The position numbers and the translations under genes are program-made. The notes under the pieces were generated by a model that had not been told where the DNA came from, ran no database searches, and saw only the letters and a program-made list of their open reading frames with translations. Below, piece after piece: positions 32,890 to 45,030 of a stretch of DNA of 64,000 nucleotides (position 1 is the first letter of the stretch; every line of letters starts with the position of its first letter). Source of the DNA: Viola odorata (Eukaryota > Streptophyta > Magnoliopsida > Malpighiales > Violaceae); contig OY829540.1 of NCBI GenBank assembly GCA_963691705.1, forward strand, positions 49,512,158 through 49,576,157, given 5' to 3'.

Positions 32890-34710
32890 CTATTGTGGCG
32901 GTTCAAACCCCACCTTTTCAGAAATCACGTGGCGGTTAAATACCCCACTTTTCAAAATCACGTGGCGGTTAAATACCCCACTTTCCAAAAATTGCGTGGC
33001 GGTTCAAACTCCACCTTTCAAAATCATTGTGGCGGTTCAAACCCCACATTTTCGGAAATCACGTGGTGGTTCAAACCCCACATTTTCGGAAATCACGTGG
33101 CGGTTTAAACCCCACCTTTCAAAATCATTGTGGCGGTTCTAAACCCCACATTTTCAAAAATTACGTGGCGGTCAAATACCCCACTTTCCAAAAGTCGTGG
33201 CGGTTCAAACCCCACATTTCCAAAAGTCGTGGCGGATCAAACCCCACATTTTCAAAATTACGTGGCGGTTCAAACCCCACATTTTCAAAAATCACGTGGT
33301 GGTTCAAACCCCACATTTTCAAAAATCACGTGGCGGTTCAAACCCCATCTTTCAAAAATTACGTGGCGGCTATAAACCCCACATTTTCAAAAATCGCGTG
33401 GCGGTTCAAACCCCACCTTTTCAGAAATTACGTGGCGGTTAAATACCCCACTTTCTAAAAATCGCGTGGCGGTTCAAACCCCACATTTTCAAAAATCACG
33501 TGGTGGTTCAAACCCCACATTTTCAAAAATCGCGTGGCGGTTCGAACCCCACCTTTTCAGAAATTACGTGGCGGTTAAATACCCCACTTTCCAAAAGTCG
33601 TGGCGGTTCAAACCCCACATTTTCAAAAATCACGTGGCGGTTCAAAGACCCCACCTTTCAAGATCGTGTGGCGGTTCAACACCCCACCTTTTGAAGATCG
33701 TGTGGCGGTTCAACACCCCACCTTTTGAAGGTCGCGTGGCGGTATAAACCCCACATTTTCAAAAAATCGCGTGGCGGTTCAAACCCCACATTTTCAAAAA
33801 TCACGTGGCGGTTCAAAGACCCCACCTTTCAAGATCGTGTGGCGGTTCAACACCCCACCTTTTGAAGATCGTGTGGCGGTTCAACACCCTACCTTTTGAA
33901 GGTCGCGTGGCGGTTTAAACCCCACCTTTCAAAAATCATTGTGGCGGTTCAAACCCCACATTTTCGGAAATCACGTGGCGGTTCAAACCCCACATTTTCG
34001 GAAATCACGTGGCGGTTTAAACCCCACCTTTCAAAATCATTGTGGTGGTTCTAAACCCCACATTTTCAAAAATTACGTGGCGGTTAAATACCCCACTTTC
34101 CAAAAGTCGTGGCGGTTCAAACCCCACATTTCCAAAAGTCGTGGCGGTTCAAACCCCACATTTTCAAAATTACGTAGCGGTTCAAACCCCACATTTTCAA
34201 AAATCACGTGGTGGTTCAAACCCCACATTTTCAAAAATCACGTGGCGGTTCAAACCCCATCTTTCAAAAATTACGTGGCGGCTATAAACCCCACATTTTC
34301 AAAAATCGCGTGGCGGTTCAAACCCCACCTTTTCAGAAATTACGTGGCGGTTAAATACCCCACTTTCCAGAAGTCGTGGCGGTTCAAACCCCACATTTTC
34401 AAAAATCACGTGGCGGTTCAAAGACCCCACCTTTCAAGATCGTGTGGCGGTTCAACACCCCACCTTTTGAAGATCGTGTGGCGGTTCAACACCCCACCTT
34501 TTTGAAGGTCGCGTGGCGGTTTAAACCCCACCTTTCAAAAATCATTGTGGAGGTTCAAACCCCACTTTTCAAAATCATGTGGCGGTTCAAACCCCACTTG
34601 CCAAAAATTGTGGCGGTTCAAATACCCCACCTTTCAAAAATCATGTGGCGGTTCAAACCCCACCTTTCAAAAACTGTGTGGAGGTTCAAACCCCCACTTT
34701 CCAAGTTGTC
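32890..34710 (+). repeat. ~34-bp tandem array with a ~912-bp higher-order duplication
   Basis: About 50 units built on gtggcggttcaaaccccac plus ttttcaaaaatcac. The block starting near 33027 is repeated almost identically near 33939 (912 bp apart), giving a higher-order structure. The W-, R-, F-, K-, P- and H-rich frames through the array are artefacts of unit lengths near a multiple of three. Confidence 0.93.
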
Positions 34711-34864
34711 ACGTCCAGGACCGCGGGTGCTACTCTCGCCCGGATATGAATTTACTTTTCGCCCCACTATGAGGGAAGTAGTCATTTAAATTTCTGCAAT
34801 TTATATTTTCCGTGTCAATGTGTGTGTGCGTACTCTGTCTTTGAAAAAAGAAAAAAAAGAAAAT

Positions 34865-35175
34865 CCACACTACCCTAGTTTTTAAATCTTCTCTGGATTG
34901 GGCATGTTCATCATTTTTGTTGCACCATGGATAACTTGTTCATTCATTCAAAATCATATGACATGCATGATCTCGCCTGCTAGCTCTTATATCTACAACA
35001 TGCTTTAGATGTAAGCAGTCAACAAATGTATCCCTGTGAGCACTTTGAACTACCACGCCTTATTTCTTTCATGAGTGCAAGTGTCAGACTAAAACGCTAG
35101 TTAGATTTGCATAATATCCAGGGTACATGCACCATTAGACATGGGATAGCAGTAAGATGACATTGGACTTTGCTT
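34865..35175 (+). other. Conserved noncoding module M1, element C
   Basis: ~310 nt aligned with B and D (see those entries). The greatest identity is gatttgcataatatccaggg and agtaagatgacattgg. Confidence 0.78.
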
Positions 35176-35504
35176 CCACATTCTCTGATTTTCTCAACCT
35201 TTTTCTCACCAAACTCATCCTTGCATACTGCCTTGCAAAATCTGTTCACTTCTGTTGTAAGCCCCTTGTAAAATCTTATTCCCTCTTGATTCTCCCTTAG
35301 CCAAAGAGCAGTGCTCGACTGAGGTGGCAAACTGAAGGCAAAGTGTACATCAAATGTAGTTTGCGGAAAAGAAGCCCAGATGGAATCTACACTGGAAGGA
35401 GACCGGGGAATAAAAATTGGTTGACGACCATGTCCAAAATTAGAATCGGGGAGAGCCAAGATGGAAATCTAGTTGCTTTGCTCACTGTTTGTATCTCTAC
35501 TGCA

Positions 35505-35665
35505 AAAAAAAAAAAAAACAACAAAAAAAAAAAACAACAAAAAAAAAAAAGAAAAAAAAAAAAGGGGAGAAAAGAAGAAAAAAATGAAAAAGAAAAAAAG
35601 GAAAAAAAAAAAGAAAAAAGAAGAAAAAGAAGAAGAAAGAAAAATCAAAGAGAAGAAAAATGTTC
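35505..35665 (+). other. Purine tract between M1 and M2, element C
   Basis: Almost uninterrupted A/G for about 160 nt. Elements B and D carry shorter tracts at the same position. Confidence 0.75.
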
Positions 35666-35884
35666 AACAAACAGGAGCAAAGATAGATACGAAGAACTGC
35701 CCATTGCCAACAAAAGTGAGCTCTGAAAAAGCATTCCCAGTCAAGATCGAATAACTTGTGCGCTTTGCCTTCACCGCGACCAATTGTCGAATACTGCTCG
35801 TGAAAACCCATTGTGCCTTTCTGCCAAGACATTCTATTTTAAACATTTTCACACTACACACTTCCTTTCTCTTGCAAAGTCCTC

Positions 35885-36265
35885 TCGATTATTTGAATGC
35901 CCATGCATGTGCATCTTCATTTGAAGTTTATTCACTCGGATTGACATTGCAAATCTGACTCTGTGCTATGTTTGTTGCATTTTTATGAGTGTAAACACAT
36001 AGCCCTATTTCTGAGTATGAGTGCAAACACTAGTATCCGGTGAGGATTGCTTACGTCTACATGTTGTGGGAAAGTCTTGTCCTTGAGGTCGTTATCTCCT
36101 TGGCAAGATGCAGATGCTTTTTAGGCTTGCATCCAGCATGCTGATATGATAGAAAATTGAATGACATGTCCTCCAAAAATGCAATAAAATTGTTGAACTT
36201 TCTCCCGATAGGGAAGTTGTGTTCAAATTTGACAAAATGCCAAACTTGGGGGCAAGCCTTAGAGT
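35885..36265 (+). other. Conserved noncoding module M2, element C
   Basis: Aligns with B (minus 10335-9950) and D (44680-45030). It ends near cttgggggcaagcct, which is also kept in the others as a G-rich string. Confidence 0.75.
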
Positions 36266-36479
36266 AGTGCTGGAATACTTTCATACTGATTCATGCTTGT
36301 TTCCTTTCCTATTTGCAGAATACAGATATGGAAAGAAACTCCGATGAAATTTTGTAAAATGGGTCTCGATGTTCGTGTAAAGGAACCCAAAGATAGCATT
36401 ATTTTCAAGCGGTGGCTTCCAACCACTCACCAGTCTTTCTTCTAGAGCGGTGGCTTCCAACCAATCCCAATCCCAGTGG

Positions 36480-37700
36480 GTAGCAACGTCCGAGTGGAGT
36501 TTATATTTTTTCCGTACCAGCGTCCGAGTGGAGCTGAATTTACTTTTCCGCATCAGCGTCTGAGTAGAGCTGAATTTAAATTTCTGCATCACGGTATTCG
36601 AGGGGAGACGTCCGAGTGAAGCCGCATTTTACATTTCTGTAAGGTATCCGAGTGGAACCATCAGCGTCCGAGTGGAGCTGAATTTATCAACGTCCGAGTG
36701 GAGTTGCCGGCATCTGAGTAGAGCCATTATTGATCAGCGTTCGAGTGAAGCTGAATTTATATTTTTCAAGACATCCGAGTGGAGTCATCAGTATCCGAGT
36801 GGAACTGAATTTGTAAGGTATCCGAGTGGAGCCATCAGCGTCTGAGTAGAGCTGAATTTACATTTATGCATCGCGGAGTTCGAGAGGAGACGTCCCAGTG
36901 TAGCCGCAATTTATATTTCTCTGCAAGGTATCCGAGTGGAGCCATCAGCGTCCGAGTGGAGCTGAATTTTCTTTTCTGCAAAGTATCCCGAGGGGCATCA
37001 GTGTCCGAGTGGAGTTCAATTTCCACATCTTAAGGACGTCAGCGTCGAGGAGGTTGGTCGAAGGACAATTTCAAAGGATTAAAGGATGAGCTCACAGTCA
37101 CATTAGAAACCCAAAACCTAATCAATGAGTTGGATGCACTTCTGACCCCCTCAGGTATCTCGAATTGAATTTTATCATATCAAATTACTAAAATTCAACC
37201 TTCAATTTTGCAGGCACCAGACTTAAAGCTCAAAACACTGCCTGATCACTAGAAATCATCTGCATCCTAAGGACATCAGCGTCCAAGGGAAGTCACACCT
37301 TGTTCTTGTGAGCGGCTTCGTCCCCACAACCTTGTTTTCGTGAGCGGCTTAGTCCCCACACCTTGTTCTCACGAGCGGCTTTGTCCCCACGACCCTATTC
37401 TCTGTCCAAGTGGATCCATCAGCGTCCGAGCGGAGCTGACCCTTTCAATGTTCGAGTAGAGTCATTGTCCATCAATATCCGAGTGGAGCTGGATTTATTT
37501 TCCTACAATTTAAAATTTTCGCATCGACCGTCCGAGTGGAGGTGAATTTACATTTAAACAATTTTAATTTCCGCATCAACGTCCGAGTGGAGGTAATTTT
37601 ACATTTAAGCAAATTTAATTTCCGCAAGTCGTCCGAATGGCGGTAAGTTTACCTTTTCGCCAATTATAGTTATGCATCATGGTGTCCGAGTGGAGCCATC
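36480..37700 (+). repeat. ~35-40-bp degenerate array with tccgagtggag core
   Basis: Roughly 25 units of variable length contain tccgagtggagctgaattt-like sequence. They are interrupted at 37040-37260 by unique sequence and at 37300-37400 by 3-4 copies of gagcggcttcgtccccac, a motif also tripled in the LTR of this element. Confidence 0.85.
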
Positions 37701-37781
37701 TCCTTTCTTTCGCTTATAAGATTTGTGACATGCCATGCAATGACGTGTTCATTTTGAGTATTCGTGGTGCTGGGGCAACCA

Positions 37782-37837
37782 TCTTTAATGCTCATCAAAA
37801 ATTTAGTTACACTTTATTTTTGATAAGACATTAAAGA
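37782..37837 (+). other. Conserved hairpin at the polypurine tract, element C
   Basis: TCTTTAATG pairs with CATTAAAGA and ATCAAAAAT with ATTTTTGAT. In B and D the outer arms are TCTTTACTG/CAGTAAAGA, so both arms changed together in C. Confidence 0.8.
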
Positions 37838-37846
37838 GGGGGCAAC
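37833..37846 (+). promoter_or_regulatory. Polypurine tract of element C
   Basis: AAAGAGGGGGCAAC directly before the 3' LTR. Confidence 0.85.
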
Positions 37847-40820
37847 TGTTGCTACTCGAATTTTGACCACGAGCATTTAAATCATTTAAATTTATTTTGC
37901 TTTATCGGTTCTTTTTATCGTTATTTGTTCGAGTCATTTTACCATCGATTTCATAATTTTTTACCTGATTATTTGTTTAATTGTTAGTGTTTTTATTTTA
38001 TTTAGTTCGTACGGAATGTGTCATTTCCACTCCCATTTTTTATTCTCACGGCCGGTCAGTCACTTCCTCGTGTCTGCCTCCTCATTTTATTCTCACGCCC
38101 GACCAAGCCCGCTCTCACCCACCACCTGATTTTACAATCAGAAAAGCCATGCTACCTCCCTAAATGAAATGGATAAAATTTTCGTTCGAACAGAAGAGAG
38201 AGGGGGGGGGGGGGGGGGGGGGGAGGGGGCTGAATCAATCCCTCTCCCTCACCGTAGTAACCACAACAATCATCATCCCACGCTCATCCTCATTCTCCGC
38301 CGATCTCTCACTCTCACTCTCGGCAGAACCAACAAGCAAGGCAAGCAACATCCCTCCATTATCATTATTCTCTTATTTGTGGATTTAATTAATTATTGGT
38401 GGCTCTCACCTCTACTTATTTTCCTTGTTTTCCTGCTTGTTTACTGCTTGCCGTTGCCGCTGTGTTGACGCCGGGGCTGCTGCTTTGCCGGAGCTTTCTT
38501 CCCACCGCTGCTGCTACCGCCATTACCGAACCCAATCCCAATCCCCTCTACCAAATTAATCCAGTTTCTGCCCAGTTAAATCCCAAGCTCTCCCCTGCCA
38601 AATCCGAAATCCTTCACAAACCAAATTAAACCAATCCCAATTAACCAAACCAATTAAGCTACTACTGCCAAATTCAATTAAATCCACCCCACCCGAAACC
38701 AAATCAACAAAACAACCACACAAAAAAAACCAACCCGAAACCAATCCAAATCCACCACCGCTGCCCAACCCTCAAACCGGCCTCCCTAACCAAATCAAAT
38801 CCCAATCAACCAAATCAGCCATCCAACCCGCTCCCCCCAAATCGTCACCCTCTCAACCCATCACCGTCTGCCACCTGCAAACCCGTGAACCATCAGCCTT
38901 CCCGACCGACAAACCCAAACCCTGCCGCAACCAAATACCCAAACCCACACAAATCAAACCTTTACACAACCAAAACGAACCAGCTGCTACCCAACCAGCC
39001 CAGATCCACCCCAGCCGTTGCTGCTCACCGCCGCTCTGCCAACACCGTCGCTGCTGCTCCCTTCCTTTGCCTCCAGCACCGCCGCGCCTCCGTCAATCGC
39101 AGCCCTCCGTCGCTGCTACCCGTCTGCCACTGCACAACCTCCAGCCGCGCCCCAGCCGTTGCTGCTCACTGCCGTTCCTCCACTGCCCAGCCGCTGCTCA
39201 CCACCCGTGCTCCCGCCATTGTTTGCTATCCGGCCGAAATAAAAAGAAGAAGAAAAGGAACAAGGGAAAAGGAGAAGGGAGGGCTGCGGCTGCAGCCCTA
39301 AAACAAAAGAAAAGAAAAGAAGGAGGAGAGGGGCCTTGTCGTTTGGCAAGGCAAATGGGGAAGGGTTGGGCTTCGGCCCAACCAAGGGAAGAAAGAAGGA
39401 AATGGGCTGCGGCCCAAGGGAATAAAAATGAGAAGGGGCTGCGGCCCATGAGTAAAAATAAAAGAAATGGGCTGCGGCCCAAGCCCGTTTAATTAAAATC
39501 GCATACTAACTATTTCTCTATTTTCGCAGGTACCGAATTCACGATTATTATCCCGGTCGGATGCTCCGCCAACTTTAATGGGTAAGGTGATCTCATTCTT
39601 ACTGATATTTGATCATTTGAAATTTATTTGTTAATCCCTTACTAATGCGCGTTTATTTGTCTGTGGTGTTCGTATATTTTACTTGCATGTTCGTTGCGAT
39701 GATGCTTGATGAGCTTGATGGAGCTCGACGAGGAGTCCGATGTTCATTCCCAATTGCGGAGCTCGAATGGAGAATTTAACCGTTGTATTTATATATTTGG
39801 GAATTTGTAATATTTATCTGCAGTGTTTATTTATTTTATTATCAATTGTTGCCACTAATCATTGATTTACAGGTTAAGCTCGTCCAGGTATGTTTTCCTT
39901 TTCTTTTGGATAAGTGCACTTTAATTTATTATTTATCGTATGCATGGTTATTTAAAATTGTTAGATTTCGAATTAATCTGTTTGCATGATGCTTATACCA
40001 ATGAATGTGCTTTATTTTATGTTTGTTTCGTGTGCGGCTTCGTCCCCACGAATTAATATAATTTATGCTTGTCTGGATGATTGTGTTTCGTGTGCGGCTT
40101 CGTCCCCACGATTTTATTTTAATTTATGTTATCTTGACGAATGTGTTATGTGCGCGGCTTCGACCCCACTCCCCGGTTTTTTCTCTTTTCAACGTGTTTT
40201 TCTCGCATTCATGAAAATGGTACTATGTTAGTCTATGCGTGCTAGGACAACCTAGTAAATAGGCTAATCATATGCATAAGCCCTATGATGATAGTGATCC
40301 ATCGTTGTTCACTAGGGTCTCGCTTTAGTAAAGATTAAATGGTAGTAATCTCACCTAATTTTGCATGTAATCGGACTAATTTTGAACTCGGCTAAATATA
40401 ACCGGAATAGGTGCGCAACCAACCTTTTTATCTTTTAGAAGATTAAAATGTTTATTTTCTTTTAACAACTTGACAATAATTAGGATAAAATCAATCAAAC
40501 CAACTTAAAAACTAAAGCGACGATACCCCCTCTGAGGGCCAAATTACTTGTTTTCAACATGATTTTAAACACCTCTTTTTTAGAACCGGTAACCTTTTTT
40601 AGGATGAGACTCGGGTGCCTAACACCTTCCCGAGTCCATAATACGACCCCGAACCATCGTTCTCGGGTTCAGACCCTTTTTATTTGTGCCTTAGTTTTTA
40701 TTTCATTTTCTTTCTTTTGCGGACTTTTTAGGTTTCCCTAAACCTTAGAAAAATAGGGTGGCGACTTCATTGTTATGTGAATTTCATTGCGTCCCAAATT
40801 TCGCTCGCGACGGTGCGACA
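37847..40820 (+). repeat. 3' LTR of element C
   Basis: Near-identical to 28272-31217. The G-run at the predicted start site is 22 G (38202-38223) against 7 in the 5' LTR. A 14-bp insertion lies near 39286-39299. Confidence 0.94.
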
Positions 40821-40894
40821 AGGTGTTTGTTTTTTTTATTTACTCGCTTTAATAAATTGTTTTCGTGATTATTTGTTATGCGCTTTGATAAACT

Positions 40895-41135
40895 GTCATA
40901 CGCATCTTATGCATATGCCCTACACCTAGGGGCCGCTTACCAAATAGGTTAGGAAGGGGATTAGTGACACCCTGGGACTCGAGTCCTGGGTAATGTTCAC
41001 CAAACCCAACCCGTTCAAACCCCTTAAACCAGTCGAAAGGTTACCTGGTTCCGCAAGGAATCGGTTGACACTAGACGACACTTTAGGGACCATTCTATGG
41101 TATCGTCGGGAACCTTCAGGCCATTAGAAATTAGT
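40895..41135 (+). other. Conserved 5' leader with palindrome, element D
   Basis: Aligns with the leaders of B and C. CCTGGGACTC/GAGTCCTGGG (40971-40990) is a 20-nt inverted repeat in which all ten positions pair if two G-U wobbles are allowed; the inner 12 nt are perfect. Confidence 0.7.
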
Positions 41136-41321
41136 CAACGTCAAAAGCCCTCATCATGTGCATCATACTTGTTTTATCGTAAGCTTTGTTTATCATGTTT
41201 TCTACGTTTTTCTCGCACCATTTTAGCAATGCATGTAAAGAACCTAGTAAAACATTTCATTCAATTTACTAATACTTGAACTCTGTTTTATTTTTCCCCA
41301 GGACCCATCCTACTTGTTCAA

Positions 41322-41564
41322 ATGACAGTGCCTACATTACTTTCACTTGATACTTTCGGAGGTAGAAGTTTTGATAACCAAGCCGCACGAGGAGATATGC
41401 TAAAACCTAGTTTCATCCACGACATCACAACTAAGATAAAGGTGGAGGTTACGGACTTTGACGTAACCAAGATTAGAAGGTTAAGAAATGAATTAACTCG
41501 GGATGAGCAAACGGATCCTGACTTCCAAGATTCACACCTTCAAGATCGTGCATCAGTTGCTTAG
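41322..41564 (+). CDS. 80-residue open frame after the leader of element D, unknown
   Basis: Starts ATG, ends TAG at 41562-41564, and lies where the first ORF of a full-length element would begin, just after an acceptor-like ttttccccag. The composition is protein-like (charged, few repeats; TKIKVEVTDFDVTKIRRLRNE in the middle) and unlike the surrounding AT-rich DNA. I recognise no family. It may be the relic of a longer ORF1 or gag start, or chance. Confidence 0.35.
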   Translation: MTVPTLLSLDTFGGRSFDNQAARGDMLKPSFIHDITTKIKVEVTDFDVTKIRRLRNELTRDEQTDPDFQDSHLQDRASVA

Positions 41565-41903
41565 ATTTTTCTTTCACCCCATGTAACGATGTTCCTAGAC
41601 TTTTTCTACTAGCTTTCTTAATAAATCTAGATAGTTGATCAAATGAACAATGGTTGTAACCCCTTTTGGGACGAAAAAAATCAATGACAAAATTCTTAGT
41701 TACTCGGATAATTATCAAATGAGTTTTTTTTTCTTCTTCTTTTTACGCATCCAAAAGACATCGAACAGTCATCGCCTACGATCAAATCGACCTTCCCCCA
41801 AAATAAACCACATATAGAGCCCACAAGAAAAAAAAATCAAAAGGCTAACCCTTGAAATAAAAACACTCAAAAAAATAAAAAATAATATAGACCAAATGAT
41901 GAT

Positions 41904-42267
41904 AACGCGAGGATAACTGTTCTTCTCGATCTCATCTGCGCGCTCTTTTATTTTGGCCAATATGGATGAGATTTGCTTGGAGTCTCCACTCGACTAAAAC
42001 ACTAAAGACATTGATAACAGGTTGAAGTATGCCCACAACAAATTTCAGAATTTTCTAGGCAGTGCATCTCTCACAAAAAAGTCCGAACGCGAGGATAGTT
42101 GTTCTTCTCGGTCTCAGCTGCGCGCTCTTTTGTTTTGGCCAATATGGATGCAATTTTCTTGAAGTTTCCACTCGTCTAAAACAAGAAAGATGTTGATAAC
42201 AGGTTTAAGTATGCCCACAAAAAATTTCAGAATTTTTTGGGCGGCGCATCTCTCACAAACAATTCAG
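41904..42267 (+). repeat. 182-bp direct repeat, two copies
   Basis: Units 41904-42085 and 42086-42267 share aacgcgaggata, ttggccaatatggatg and gtatgcccacaa; the start of a third occurs at 42268. It lies just before the left breakpoint of the 11-kb duplication (42319). Confidence 0.85.
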
Positions 42268-42329
42268 AACGCAAGAATCTTATGGTTATTACAAAACAAG
42301 GCTGAAAAACCCTTAAAAATATGTTGTTT

Positions 42330-42560
42330 TTGCTCGAGCTGACGATTTCCGGCGTCATCACGCCACCCTCAGCATCATTACGGCGCACCATGGCATCATT
42401 ACGCCAACATCAGAAGCCCCGAGTCTGCTCTCGACGTCATTACGTCGCACTGTGACATCATCACGCCCACATCAGAAGCCTCAAGTTTGCTCCGACATTA
42501 TCACGTCGCCCATAGTGTCATTACGTTGTAACTCCGGCGTCATCACGCCAAAAACGGGTA
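42330..42560 (+). repeat. Short cgtcatcacg / atcattacg repeats
   Basis: About ten imperfect units of roughly 20-25 bp with cgncatcacgcc or cgncattacg cores. The tandem copy is at 53476-53706. Confidence 0.7.
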
Positions 42561-43678
42561 GTTTCATCGAAAACACGATTTGTTGCCTCTCCTCACACCA
42601 TATCGGTTCCTTTGCTTCTAACATGATTTGAATCCATCATCAAGACCCATCCTTCATCAAGAGATGGGTACTTGGTCCTCATGGCTCCAATCTATAGCAT
42701 GACTTTTTTCTCTTTACACCTCGTAATGGGTCCTTTTGAGCATGAGGCCTCGCACGTCAATTAAGGGCATGCTCATAAGACTCACCGCGAAAGAAGTTTT
42801 TCGAGCATGATAACATTAGCTACTTGCGCCGGTTTGCTTTGAGGGTTTCATTGATGGCATCCAAGATCACATTGCACCGTTGGAATGAATAAAAGCTTCC
42901 TTCGTATCTTCACCGAAAATGCCTATTCAAGATGTGTCGTCGCTTCAGTCACCCTAAAAGTATTAAGTGAAAGTGTGGTCGGAAGAGTGAACAAGCAGCG
43001 TAGAGGCCTCGGGATTGCATCGCATATACTCACTTTTATTTCTTTTCACTTGTCTTTTTCAGGTTAACGATGGCTCCCAAGAAGTGAACTAACCCCCACT
43101 TTTCGTCAAATTTTGTGTGGCAGTTCACACCCTCACTTTCGTCAAAATTTCTAATTTTCAGTTTATTCTGAATTTGGACACTACTGATTAGTTTCTTTTC
43201 TTTCCTACTTGCAGAATAGAGGTATGAAGGGAAGCCATACACGTAGTCGAGCCTACGACTATAAACAAGGGCGCTTTATGGGTGGCAACCCACGTGGTCT
43301 TTTCAGTATTTCTATTTTTTCGTTAATTTAAAATTCAACATCTTGGGATATCTTCTTTCTGTGAATTTACTATTTAATTCCCTCTTTATTTCAGGTACAG
43401 TGAGACTTGTACTTGGGGGGTAAGCAAGTGAAGTGATGACCAAAAGAAGGTGTTGAAAAATGTCAAAGCTCATTTTTCAGGGAAGTTGTCCTTTACGTTT
43501 TCGCAATTTCCCTTTCCGCAATTTATGTTTCCGCAATTTATATTTTTACGATTTACGTTTCCACAATTTTAAATTCCCACAATTTACGTTGTTACAAATG
43601 TGCGCGCGTAATGTTTGCTAAAATCCTTAGTTTTCGCAAAAAAATTAAATAATAATAATAATAATAATACATGTATCA

Positions 43679-43984
43679 CTTGGGTTCAAAAATCCAACCT
43701 TTTTAAAATCAAGCACATTCATCATTGTACCACGTCACGAATAACTTGAGTGTTCATTAGAAATTATATGAACATACGGGATTTTGTTTATTAACTCTTA
43801 TATCCATGACTTGTTTTAGACATAAGCAGTCATAAACATATCCCTGTGAGTATTTTGGGCCTTCATGCCTTATTCTTTCATGAGTGTAAATGCTAAACTA
43901 GGTGCTAGTTAGATTTGCATAATATCCAGGGTACATGAACCATCAGACACGGGATAACAGTAAGATGACATTGGGTTTTGCTTT
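43679..43984 (+). other. Conserved noncoding module M1, element D
   Basis: Aligned with B and C over ~306 nt, more diverged than B is from C. It is followed by an A-rich tract (44275-44312). Confidence 0.75.
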
Positions 43985-44679
43985 TGTTATTCTTCCATAT
44001 ATTTCATTTTTTTGCCCTCAAACACATACTTGTATACCATGTACAACTCTATCAAACACCCAAAAGCCTCTTATTTTCTCTTAACCAAGTGAGTTAGTGC
44101 TTGACTGGGACCGCCAAATTGGAGTTACACATCGAGTAAGGGAATGACAAGGGAGCTATTAGAGGATCGCTGACGAATCAACGTCAGAAGAAGGCCGAAT
44201 AAATTAAGACTTGGAGGCTTCTGCCAAAAACAGAGAGGATGACAGACTAGAATCGTACTTGCTTTGCTTGTTAAAAACATAAACAAAAAAATAAAAAATA
44301 AAAAAAAGGTGTTTAAAGAACACAATCAACAAAACAACAGCAGAAGCAAGTACAAACAAAAGCGGTCAAACATCAAACAACAAAATGATCTCAAAGGGAA
44401 AAGAGATCATTTCTTGCGGATATCACAAACTTGGGCACGACACCCTCAAAACAATCCAGAAGGAACATCTTAAGCAAAGATTCAACAATTTGTGCACTTT
44501 GCCCTCGCCACAATCAAATCGTCAAGCATCGTTCACCGCAATTTATCCTCATCACAATCATTCATCGAGTACAAACTCGTTAAAACCCCTCGCAAATAAA
44601 ATAAAATAAAAAAAACAACAACACTTTTCCTTTTCTTCTACAAATTCCTCTTTATTTTCTCCCTCACAAAGTCCTCTCG

Positions 44680-45030
44680 ATTATTAGCAGGCCCATGCAT
44701 GTGCATCTTTCACTTGCATGTGCAAATTTAATTTTTGTGCTATGTTTATTGCATTTTTAGGAGTGTAAACACATAGCCCTATTTTCTAAGTGTGAGCGTA
44801 AACACTAATATCTGGTGAGGATTGCTTACAACTGCATGTCATGGGAAAGTCTTGTTCCTGAGGTCTTTATTTCCTGAACAAGACGTAGACGTTATCTAGA
44901 CTTGTATCAATCATGTTCATATAATGAAAATTGGACGAACATTTTTCCAAAAAAAATTAATTAAAAATGCTTGAATTTATTTTCTCTTAAACAAAGAGGT
45001 CGTTTTCATCTTGACTAAGTGTTGGGGGCA
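44680..45030 (+). other. Conserved noncoding module M2, element D
   Basis: Shares catgcatgtgcatcttt, gtgtaaacacatagcccta, and ggtgaggattgctta with C; no frame is conserved. Confidence 0.73.

Larger units (their letters stand above)
28272..40820 (+). mobile_element. Element C: LARD-like long-LTR element with Tat/Ogre-type primer site
   Basis: LTRs at 28272-31217 (2946 bp) and 37847-40820 (2974 bp) start TGTTGCTACTCG and end GGTGCGACA. The perfect target duplication aggtg (28267-28271 and 40821-40825) shows insertion into the leader of element D. The LTRs differ by about a dozen substitutions and a few indels, so the insertion is recent. The 6.6-kb internal region has no gag, protease, RT or integrase signature. 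It holds the shared leader, modules M1 and M2, and large arrays. Confidence 0.94.

Noticed and set aside
33027..34789. Long plus-strand frames rich in W, R, F, K, P, H
   Set aside because: Translation of the ~34-bp tandem array; several frames are open at once.
35343..35832. Lys-rich frame and its Phe-rich reverse
   Set aside because: Purine tract of element C, low complexity.
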